From assembly GCA_020152595.1 (NCBI GenBank), contig JAIGNY010000143.1, positions 1,080,001 through 1,144,000 on the forward strand: a stretch of DNA of 64,000 nucleotides. The letters run 5' to 3'. Below the pieces are notes generated by a model. It saw only the letters and a program-made list of their open reading frames with translations. It did no database searches and was not told where the DNA came from. Below are positions 26,901 to 38,900 of this stretch, piece by piece. Made by a program: the position numbers and the translations under genes. Position 1 is the first letter of the stretch, and every line of letters starts with the position of its first letter. This DNA is from Chiridota heheva. Its lineage: Eukaryota > Echinodermata > Holothuroidea > Apodida > Chiridotidae.

Positions 26901-29900
26901 CTTTCTCCCACTGGTATTGGCAAGGCAGGATGTTCCTACCAAAAGTTAGGTGGGTACGGGATGAGTAAGTTAAGTCAGAAACTCAAAGTACAAGATAAGC
27001 CTACTGTACTTCCAGTAATATTCTTCCAGAAATACTCACTGTATACGGGTATATATATACAGTATTACTTCTTCATGAAATCATTCATGATTGCAAGGTG
27101 CAATTAACAATTATACTGGACAAGTCATTTACCTTAGGAAGATGCAATATTCCCTAGACTGGGAACAGATGACATAATTGACACTTTGCATCCTTTACAA
27201 TACCTATATAAAGAAGCAGGAATGAGGTCACCTTTGTATTTGATACTATCAAATGTACAAAAAGGCATAGGTCACTTTTCAAACACTTAGTACCTATCAG
27301 TATCACCAACAGTTGATAACTTGGCCAGATCATTAACTGATAGGTTTTCTGCCCTCTCTTAACATCTTACACTAAGTGATGAGAAATGAACCCTTTGCAA
27401 TTAATTAGGTTCAATTTACATAAATCATAAATATATATTTTTTTATTTTTATGTCCTTTGAGATGGAAAAAAGTAATTAAACATTCAAAATTCTTTCATG
27501 CGAACTCAGTACAAAGTTTATACGCAAATAAATAATGACAGAGTGCAAATAATAAAATGGCAAAACCGATTTGAATAGAATGAAAACTACAAATACAAAA
27601 TGGCAGGCAGACAATCAATCTAAAACTAACCTGTTCTTTCAGAAGATTCAAAGTCATACCCACTGAGAGGTTTGTAAGGCCACTGAATGTTGTTTGATGC
27701 AACTGTACTAAGAGCTGGGTTCACCTGAAGTCCTGGGTTCACCTGAAGTCCTGGGTTACTTGTTTGAAGTGCTGTGGGTAAGGATCTCAAAGTTTCTTTA
27801 GGACCTAACCAAAACTGATGAGACATGAGGCTGTGGAAAAAACAACAAAAAGAAATATCAAAAGCATATTATCAGTAAAAAGTATCAAGTCAAGCTACTA
27901 TACTGAAAAGAAGTAGGTGTGATCGAGATCTGAAAAGTATATTATCATTGACAATTGGTCAAAGATCACTAAAACCTAATGAAAGTTTGGATACGATAAA
28001 CCAAAGTATTTTCTACTTAATTTTGGGATTGTTAACCCAAATTTCATGATTCAACAATCAATATTATACAAGGATTGGGGTATGAACTTTTTTTCTTTAT
28101 ATTTTTTATGATAATAGTCCGATTTGTTAATGTTTTTGGTATTTTAAGCACAATTTTCATTCATTTTATTTAGCGAGGCAGACCAACACAAGTGTGTGTT
28201 AACAATTATTTGCAAGCTTTGTTAGCGCGCAGTGCCCTGTACATTACGCAGTACCCTGTACATACAATGGCAAATTTACAAAATACGCCGGCAAATTTAC
28301 AAAATACGTCGGCAAATTACGCCAAAATTCAAGGGCTTGACGAAACCAAATACACCAGACAAAAAATCATAACGCAACCTCTGGACACCACCTATGCTCA
28401 GATCACTCCTACCTTTTCAAAACTATAGAGGAAATGGTTATAAAGAGTCACTAGCTCTGTGACCATTGAACCCAGAGCTTACGGGCCACAAATTAATGTA
28501 CCATAGTATTATGATAAAAACATCGAATTGGTATAGGTCTTGCACTTTCAGAATTCAATTGGCACAAAAATGTGCTAATACAAAATTACCCCCTAAAATC
28601 ACTCACTTGACCTCTGACCTGACCTAATCACTGAAACTGCTGAAATTTTTCACATTTATTGTACCCTATGCTCATGTCACACTAACCATCCATAACTATA
28701 GAGGAAAATGGTGAAAAGTGGTCAATAGCTCTTTGACCTTTTGACCTGTCTACGGGACAAATTCATGAATCAAGATATCATGGTACAACATAGGGTTGGT
28801 ATTAGTAGGGATGTACCGGATCCAAATTTTTGGATCCGGCCGGAACCGGATTTTGCCGGATCCAGGTTGAAATCCGGCCGGAACCGGATTTTTCATTGCT
28901 TACAACAATTCTCATAATCTTAAGAAACAAAGGGAAAGGGGTGGGGGCAGGGGATTGTCAAGTTGGCTACTAATGGCTAGCAACCCAAAATTTTTGGAAA
29001 ATAATAATTATTGGGCATATTGTGATGAAATCAAATCAAAATTAGTGAAAGTTCTGGATTAATCCTAACATCTTTAATATTATAAAACTTGAGACTGTCA
29101 TACATGTGTTCTTACTGAGGAAGTCAAAAAGTCAAATGACACTATGATGGGAGGAAAGGGTTATTTATCTAACCTTAACATGTATTTGAAGTGCATTGTA
29201 TGTGCAAATTGTGTAAAAACCAAACTAAAATAATTAAGGACAGTAACAAGGTAATAGAAATGGATATGAATTCTTTCATGTTTTACATTTGGAAAGTAAT
29301 TATTCTCTGAATTATTTTTGTGTTATTTCATTAAAACACCTTGGTACTCTGAATTACTTGTAAAACAGTTCGCTTAGATAAGTGCGGGGAAAAAACATTT
29401 TTCTCTTTTTCAATAGCAGGAGAATCTAAGCAATGAAAAATTGTGGAAAACAAATTCGGTCAACCTACATGTACATGTACTTTTATCTACAAATTTCATT
29501 AATGTCTCTAACTGTAAAATTGTTAACAACTGGTGTGGTTTTATTTATTATCTGTTACAGCCCAATCTGTTTCAAAATTTCTATTGATTTTAAACAGCTA
29601 CATGTCTTTATTCCGTTTTAAATGATCATACACGTAATATAAGCCAATTTGTTCAGTGTTTTCAAGAAGAAAATACATTATCTATACCGAGAAAAATCCA
29701 GATATTCATGTTTGTTTTATATTTCATATAGTTGTGATGTACCACAGTCTCATAATGTAAATCTTCAATTGTTAAAATTGCCAAAAATCCGGTTCCGGCC
29801 GGATTTGGAAAAAAATCCGGCCGGAACCGGAACCGGATTTTTTTCCCAAATCCGGCCGGATAATCCGGCCGGACCGGATATCCGGTACATCCCTAGTTGG

Positions 29901-32900
29901 TATAGGTCTTGTACTTTTTTAGTTTGGAATGGTGCAAAAAATTGACCTTATTCAACCTTGGACCTCCAATTATTTTTTTAAGTTTTGTTAGAATGTTAAA
30001 CCCTACCCACCTATGCAATTTGTGAAAATACCAAGTAATTCCTGCAAAAGATACAGCCATCACCGAAACTTGTCTCATTTGATATATGACCTTCATACCC
30101 CAAAACCTTGGAGACAAAAGTTCCCGGCCAGGGGTACCCGTCCACCAATATTGGATCATGTTTGTATTACAGTTTTTGAGTTATAAGTGACACAAAATTA
30201 ATTGTTGCATATGAACACACGCACACACCAATACTTGTTTCAAGATTTGAATCGCCCAAAAGGAGACATCGAACTAGACGTTCACTTCAGCCTGATGATC
30301 TTAATTGATGCATAAATCACAATTTCACAACCCATTGTTATTAACACTCAACGTTTTCCTTTTTATGGCCTGTACATACCAATTGGAAACACATGTGTAT
30401 GTCCTCCAACCAGGTTCACCACATATAAGATACCAATCAGGGACACAGGTGATGTGTTAAGAGCTCATTAGTCCAACTGGGAACAGTGTAAAATCTGAAT
30501 CACATAACCAGGGGACATAGATGCTAGAATAATCCTACGTGACAATATACCTCAAGACACATATTTTGAAACACAGCCTGCGCAGAACCAACTAAATGGA
30601 GACAGCAATTAAAATGCATAATATTTCAGGTGGGATATTGTTTCACCATGAAGAGCCCAAATCTGCAAGAAAAGCAACCGAGGACGTCTCCGATTGGTAG
30701 GTCTTCTCCGATTGGAAGGTGTGTCATCATCATACAAATGTCCCCGATTGGGATCTTACACATACACACACACTGACAGATGCAAAAATCACATCATTTT
30801 GTCCCGTTCTAAAAACTTATGACCCATAACCCCTAATACCAGGTCATCATATGAGACCTGATATTAAGGGGGTGGCCATTTAGTGTAGGAGGTATTGGCA
30901 CAGCGGCAGGATACAAATATTGGGGGGACCCACTGAACAGGCGTAAATGCATTAAAAAAAATTGTCTGTTAGTGCATAGCGCTCGCTTTTTGGCATGGAG
31001 TCCAGGGGCCTACTTAAGAGCCCCTTGTGGGGTCAAAGGGTGAAGCCGCGGTAGGGGTCCAGGAGGTGAAGCCCCCCTTAACTCTTGCAAAATTGCCATC
31101 TGAAGGGAAAAAAAGGATGTTACAATGCATAGAAAGAAAGTATATTATACAAGTCACAATTCGTGTCAAAGAGAGATATAATATACAATATGCAAAAAAC
31201 AAAATCATGAAAAAGAATGTGGAAATATGTTTTATTATTCACATTTCTGTGCTTGGATAAAGGTCCATGGTCACTCTTTGAAAAATATGTGTAGTCTGAA
31301 AGAATAATGTTTGATAAGCTTCCAATAATTTACTATGAACGTGTCAATTTTGTCAAACTTTTAAAATGAAACTGTTCTATATCCCGTTCCCTCCCCGTCT
31401 ATCTCTCGGTCTTAGTTCATGTATTAAGTACAATATCGCACATAGTGTTAATATATCACTAAAAGATCATTTTACATCTTCAAAATTTTCTCTGAAGAAT
31501 ACCCTTTTTCAGAGAAAGTGCTCATTTGTAATCTAAATACCTAATACGCACTTGGAATTTCAAAGCTTGATAAAGTACCAGAATGGTTCTAAACATTTGA
31601 CCAATCTATAGCCTTCTCTCAGGGAAAAAAAACCTGATGTAGAATGTCCCATTCCCATTTAAAAAAAAAATTGAGGTACAGGAATGAAGTGCCCTTTTAT
31701 ACGAAAAAAATGAAGCCCATCTCAAAATCCTGGCTACGGGCCTGCATAAAACAATCTATTTGGACTCATATTTTTCAAAATGTTACTACAAAACAGAATG
31801 AAACGACCAGCTTTTAATTTATAAAGAACAATTGGAGGTCCTAATACAATTATGATTTTACCCATGTTTTATGATGCAAGTGAGCAATTAAAGAGGTCAC
31901 GACACAGGCATGTTTCACTTATTGGCATGAAATATTTGGACAATTTGATAAACAAGCATAAAAATTCTTTATCACAAAATCATTAATTTTGCAAAAAAAT
32001 ATCCAAAAAATTAATGAAGTATGCAACATTCAGAACCTGGAAGTGTAAAAAATGAATCACTGCAGTGATGAGCCGTGTGACGTCATTGCATGCACGAAAC
32101 GACTCCCATAACCACACAAATAACACATACACACACTGCTCATAGTATACACTGGTCGTTGCAAGCGACATATCATCAATTTGTTATCATCTGAAAATGA
32201 AATTCAAAATACATCAGAAATGTCTAAAAAAGGCCCGAAGATATCTCAAGAGGAAATACACTTAAATTTGTCTTGCTTTTCATCCAGTTTTGATGAGAGG
32301 ACGAAAATAGCGACTAAGAAGAGGAAGTATTTGATCTGCAACCATACCAGCTTGGGCCATTGGCAGCTGCGAGAAGTGGTGCAGAAGAGGGTGTGGAAGA
32401 CGAAGTTCCTGGGTATGATTGGCTCCAAATTGCCGTTAATTGTCAGTACCCTGTACCTGAAATTACGTATTTATATACAAATTTCTGCGTTCTTTTGTCT
32501 CTTATTACAAAGAAAAACCTTATTGGATCGCACCGTTGATTTTGTGGAACCACTACTAGTAGTATGCTACTACTCTCCAACTGGAATTGAAGAAGCGTTG
32601 ATGCTGGACTGATCCCAAGATCTTCTGGCGGTTTCTTTTGATTATGGGGGTATTTTCCGGGCAGTAGTACCCTTGCCTGCTACCGCTTGGACTGCCAAGA
32701 CCAAATCATTTTTTGAATTCATGTGAACTGTCAAAGCAATCTGGCTTGATATGATCACTACATATCTAGCTGTAGTCTGTACATACAAAGTCTGATAAGA
32801 GTATTGTTCACAAAACTAATCCATATTCTATGGATTCTTGAGTCCTTAGGAAATCTATGAAAACTCAAGACCTTCTCTTTTGGTGTTACTACACCCGCCA

Positions 32901-35900
32901 ACCACACATTAAAGCGGCATTTTGACAAATGAAATCAAAATTCACATTTTCCGTGATGACAAACAGTAAAAGTATGATGTAACCTGCGACAATTGTACTA
33001 TATGTGTACAGTGTACACACAGTAGCTGTACATCACGGATGAAATGTCGGTTCAGCCAATGACGTCATTGGTGGGAAAGTGAAACTGCTTATTTTTTTTA
33101 GCACTGGCGGGACGGTATTTTTTTCATCTGCTATTTTCTTCGCAAAAAAATGATTTGGGGATTTAAAATTAATATATTTGTCTATCAAATTGTCTAAATA
33201 TTTCATTCCAATGAGTGAAATGTGCCCGTGTCATGACTTCTGTCACCTAACTTTCCAAAATGTTAGAAAATAAATATATCCGCTTTGAGGTATAGGCAAT
33301 AGTCAATAGTGCCAAATCCAATAAAGCCCGCTTTTAACGTGTTAGAATCAGGCTAGGGATCAGAGTTGTCATTAATCAGACGTTCTGCAAGTAATTATAA
33401 CCATATGACTGGAAATTTTCAATTCTAGTCAAGGAGGTCCATTACAGAAAATGTCTTACAAAAACTTTTAAGTTTTTGTTTTGTATAATTGAAAAAAATT
33501 TTAATTGTGGACTGCTGATCTAGGGTATCATATAAAGAGAAAATATCGGAGGTGATTAAAAATATACCAAAAATATGAAAATTACAAATGATTATTGAGC
33601 AACCCTGACCCCCCTGGAAATTATTGACAGCCCAAGGCCCCTTGCCTTCCCCCCCCCCCTTCCTTCTGCCGCCTATGAGGCAGTTATTTGCCTATACAGC
33701 AAAGTTACTACAATATCTCATCCCCACATATATGTATATGTGGGTGAAGAGTTAAAAAAACTGATGCAATGAACAAATCCTAATACTTATCTAGAAAAGA
33801 ATACTTTTATAGGCACAATTGCATTCATATTGATAGCTTATAATTTAATGTATTCCTTTATTCAATCATTCTTCATTTTTAAGACTTAATGGAGCTTTAA
33901 ACCCTACTCTATTTCTAACTTAAAAGTCATATTTTTAAGTGTTGTGTATTTTGTCTTTTCTATATGCCCTATTGCAAAATTTGATTTTGATACTTCCATT
34001 CATACTTGATATCATGTTAGCAATATTTCATAGTAAATTACTTATAATGGAAACAAATGAAATGATTAAGTGGCACTGTAAAATTTTACAAAATACATGA
34101 AGTAAAAATATCAACACAGTCATTTCTATGTTTAACACAAAAATCAAAAAATTTTGTGTTCAGAATGTAAAGGAAATTTATACAACAGCTTTACCTAGTC
34201 TTTTTGCCTTCACACATCTTCTACTTCACCACCTTTCACCAAATATTCATTTCATACACACCTATTAAACTCCTCTTAAATCAATCCCCAGGTGCTTCCA
34301 AACATATTTCTTCAAAAAAATGATGCTAAGAAATCATCATTCGCAAAAGCATCATTGTGATATTTTGGCATTGTGTTTTTGACCATCCCTCCCTTTCTAC
34401 ACCTAACCTTACATACCTCTTTCTTTTCACCAAAAGTTTTTTCTGCTTTTCCCCCCTTTCTTTTCACCAAAAGTTTTGTTCTGCTTTTCCCCTTTTTCTC
34501 CCATACAAACCTTCCATCTCCTCACTATCCTAACTCTTACACCATAACTTATTGACACCCCCTTGGCACATTTGACTCTAACTGTCGCGGTGCCGTTAAA
34601 CATCAACAAACCAAACCAAATGTGATGGTCACAATCCTGCTTCTGGGACTTCACAATCCTGCTTCTGGGACTTCACAATCCTGCATCTGGGACTTCACAA
34701 TCCTGCATCTGGGACTTCACAATCCTGCTTCTGGGACTTCACAATCCTGCTTCTGGGACTTCACAATCCTGCTTCTGGGACTTCACAATCCTGCTTCTGG
34801 GACTTCACAATCCTGCTTCTGGGACTTCACAATCCTGCTTCTGGGATTTCACAATCCTGCTTCTGGGACTTCACAATCCTGCTTCTGGGACTTCACAATC
34901 CTGCTTCTGGGACTTCACAATCCTGCTTCTGGGACTTCACAATCCTGCTTCTGGGACTTCACAATCTTGCTTCTGGGACTTCACAATCCTGCTTCTGGGA
35001 CTTCACAATCCTGCTTCTGGGACTTCACAATCCTGCTTCTGGGACTTCACAATCCTGCTTTTAGGACTTCACAATCCCGCTTCTAGGACTTTACAATCCT
35101 GCTTCTAGAACTTCACAATCCTGCTTCTAGGACTCTACAATCCTGCTTCTAGGACTTCACAATCCTGCTTCTAGGACTTCACAATCCTGCTTTTAGGACT
35201 TCACAATCCTGCTTTTAGGACTTCACAATCCTGCTTTTAGGACTTCACAATCCTGCTTTTAGGACTTCACAATCCTGCTTCTAGGACTTCACAATCCTGC
35301 TTCTGGGACTTCACAATCCTGCTTCTGGGACTTCACAATCCTGCTTCTAGGACTTCACAATCCTGCTTCTAGGACATGCGATTGAATAAGCAAATTAATC
35401 TTACTTTAGAGACCATACAAGAAAAGGAATCTGATTATGTTTACTCTTATTTCAAGATCACATATGTATACTTTGAAATAATGATTGAATTAGCACTCAA
35501 AGTTTATGGTGTAATAATTCTACATTGAAAAATAATCGAATGATTCTTACCACTTCTATAAATAGACAAATACAAAAACAGCAACAATTTGAAGCATTCG
35601 TTCATAGCAAGCAGCTAATGCAACAAACTTCAATAGCTTTAAGAATATGTTTAAGAATATATACAAAGCAATAATATTTTCACTATGCAAAATAGAATAA
35701 ACCAAATTTCTACAGGGCTTTAATGATTCTACTTTTCTGAAATACTATAGTATTTATGAACCCAACTTGCAGATTGTGAATTAAGGAAAGTGGTAAGCAT
35801 TTTCGTTCACTGAAAGATTTGTAAGATATTGTGAGCTTATGATGATGAAATAATTCCATATCTAAGCAACTGATTATTCATGACAAACACATGCAAAAAG

Positions 35901-38900
35901 TTGAGCAAAATTTTTTTCCTATTAGATTTTACACAAGCTGCAGGACGATGGATATTTCATGTGGGAATAAATATCAAACGAACAATACAGATAGATAGTT
36001 AACGATCCACATCACCCACAGATCAGTGAGCAATAGAATAGGTACAATGAAAATATGAATTTTCTAAAAAATCAAAGCAGGGCTGAAAACTAGGATTTCA
36101 ACTAAGTTTTTGTTTGGGAGAATACAACCAAGATTATGGAGAGGGGAAAAAGTGTGGATACACCAGGTCCTTTAATTGGGGAATATGACAAAGATAAGAT
36201 TTTGATCAAACAGAAAAGTAGGTAATGCTATCTTTTACTTTGGCCAGGTTACCTTGCCACAACTATGATCTCCATCAAGTCTTCACCATAAAAGACAGCT
36301 TGCCAGTTACTGTATTGTACACGATGCACACTACCCACTGCCCCAGAGACCTAAAATTGATTTTGCCTACACTTTATGTCAGACAGCGAACCACAAAATC
36401 AAGTACTTCTGCATCTTCTTTCATTCTGTCACCAGAATATGGAATACCCTTCCAGTTGATGTTGTTGGTGAAAATAAAAGATAACGGCATCCAAGCTTTC
36501 AAGAACCATGTCCATTGTGACCTTTGTCTGTGAGATGAGGGTTTTAATCTTTTTGTAGTGGCTGACAGCTTTTTTGGTGCATACTATGGGATTGCTTTGT
36601 TTATGTGATGTTTACAATTCCTTTGTGTTTAGCTTTCCATTTCTGTGTGCATTGTTTTTAGTTTTGCTGCAGTTTCGGTTCTAGCTCAAACCTCAAGCAA
36701 GTCAGATTATCACTGTCATTGGTATATTCTGTACGAGACCTATTCTGAGTCACAGTGTGTAATTGAGTGATTAAAGAGGTCATGGCACGGGCACATTTCA
36801 CTTATTGGAATAAAATATTTGGACAATTTTATAGACAAATATATCTTAATCTTTTTATCATAAAATCATTTTTTCGCGAAGAAAATAGCAAATAAGAAAA
36901 AATACTGTCCCGCCAGTGCTAAAAAAATCAGCAGTTTCACCTTCCAATCATTCGCAAAGGACTCAAGAATCCGTAAAATATAGATCAGATTTTGTATATA
37001 CATACTACAGCTATATATGTAGTGATTACTTCGAGTCGGATTGCTTTGACAGTTAGCATGAATTAAAAGAAAGATTTGGTCTTAAAAAAAAAAATTTCTT
37101 TATATTTAGTGTCCATGATATTGATGAAAAATATTACTGAGGCAGCTCGCACGGCCGCGGAACTGCGTAGCTAATGGCTACAGAAACAAGAAGAAAATAG
37201 CTCTCGTGATGCTATACTTCTTGTGAAGATTGTAACTTATCATCTGACCACGTAGCTTCGTAGCTAGCAGGTCTATTTCCGGATTTATTGTACAGTGTGA
37301 GTTATCCCGTTTCAAAACACTGGAGCCGTATGGACCCGTTCACTGGTTATATTACGGAACTGTAACGTTGAACGCGGAAAATCTTACTGCGACAGTTCAC
37401 ACAGCCGTGGGACTTCGTAGCTATGGCTACAGAAACAAGAAGAAAATAGCTCTCGTGATGCTATACTTCTTGTGAAGATTGTCACTTATCACCCGACCAC
37501 GTAGCTTCGTAGCTAGTGGGTCTATTTCCGGGTTTATCGTACAGTGTATGTTATCCCGTTACAAAACTTTGGAGCCGTACTGGTGAAAAATATTGCGGAT
37601 CTGTAATGTTCAACGCGGGCAATTTTATTAGTGCAAATATCAGGGCCTTGGAACTACATAGCTAATGGCTACAGGACTAAGAAGAAAATAGCTGTAGTGA
37701 TGCTATACTTGCTAGCGGGTCTATTTCCGGGTTTAGAGTGCGATGCACGTTATCCCGCTACAAAACTCTGAGGCCGTACGGACCTGTTCACCAGAGCCGT
37801 ATGGAGCCGTGGGCCATGGAGCGGTCCAGCTATCCAATGCACCCCCTTAAACACGGGCTGTGGAACCGTATGGAGCTGTCCAATGGACCCGTAAACACGG
37901 GCAGTGGAGCCGTCTAATGGACCCGCACGGACCCGTAAACATAAGCAGTGGAGCCGTCCAATGGACCCGTACGACCCGTAAACACAGGCCGTGGAGCCGT
38001 CCAATGAACTTGTAAATACGGGCCATGTAGCCGTGCAATGGACCCGTACAAACCCGTAAACACAGGCCGTGGAGCTGTATGAAGTGGTCTAATGGACCCG
38101 CCATGCGAAGCTGTCACGGACCCGTGAACACTTGCCGTGGAACCGTATGGATCCAATCACCGGAGCAGTATGGACCAAAAAGTACCCGTGAAATCACTTG
38201 TGACTCACGTATAACCTCTTTAGGCCCTACTGGTCCCTATCGCAGAACCGTGGGCCACAGCGGTGTACAAAGGGTTAACCCACTAAAAATATGCGCCTCC
38301 CACAACTCAGTAATCTTATCGAGAAGGGGGCGTTTCTTTATAGTGGTTTAATCTAAGTGACGTCTTGGACGCCACTTAGCTCATCAATATAGACTTACAT
38401 CTCAAAGACCGCACCCGTGACCCTCCCGACTCAGTAATCTATCGAGTCAAAGGCCTCCAGGGGGTTATTCAGGAAAAAGTTAACAAAGTAAACTACAAGC
38501 ACAGGCCTCCACGACTCAGTAATCTATCAAGAAGGTGGCCCTCGCGTAAGTAGAAACTCTGAGACTAATTGATTTATGTCGCCTCTTGGCGTTTATCTGA
38601 AAAGTAAAAATATATATGAATGTATACATATACACTTACACCAAGACGCCCCTACAGGGATGTATCTACGACCCTTCGTCAAACATAGAGAGGCAAGCTA
38701 CAGCAATTTAGTACATAAGAAAAAAATTATCAGAAAAATTTATATCTGAAAATTGATAAAAACCTGAGTAAATGCATCGAACGTAAATTCTTTAATAGCG
38801 TAGGGGTAGAGTGGAAAACACAAACTACTGAGTAACTTGGCGTCTTTGGAGATAAAAAGTTTAGATCTCCTGTAAAGAGGACGTCGGAGAGACCCCATCA

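Larger units (their letters stand above)
9625..27630. other. MEIOC intron, 18 kb, repeat-filled
   Basis: Bounded by the 27631 donor and the 9624 acceptor, whose phases match. It hosts the elements listed separately. The stretches 12425-16650, 22110-23360, 24030-24870 and 24990-27630 are AT-rich, with only short unconvincing frames and no gene or repeat that I can name. Confidence 0.75.
30899..33677. mobile_element. Inserted element with CAYAG(G)CGGCAG ends
   Basis: The left end is CACAGCGGCAGGATACAAA and the right end, reversed, is CATAGGCGGCAGAAGGAAG. The flanks share only about three bases (TGG/AGG), which would suit a CACTA-type element, but the superfamily is uncertain. It carries a GC-rich dispersed repeat (30975-31080) and a second, nested element (31888-33258). 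Confidence 0.5.
30765..33760 (-). mobile_element. Family-2 end piece, reversed and split by an insertion
   Basis: 30765-30898 is the reverse complement of about 52825-52960 (GGGGTGGCCATTTAGTGTAGG-type sequence) and 33678-33760 that of 52745-52830 (GGCAGTTATTTGCCTATACA). The two are contiguous at 52.8 kb, so 30899-33677 is inserted DNA. Confidence 0.72.

Noticed and set aside
34622-35086. 154-residue repetitive open frame
   Set aside because: A 22-bp minisatellite read through all frames; the end is set by a unit variant, not by a gene structure.
37750-38156. Overlapping minus-strand frames rich in Gly, Arg and Leu
   Set aside because: Products of the 50-bp GC-rich minisatellite.
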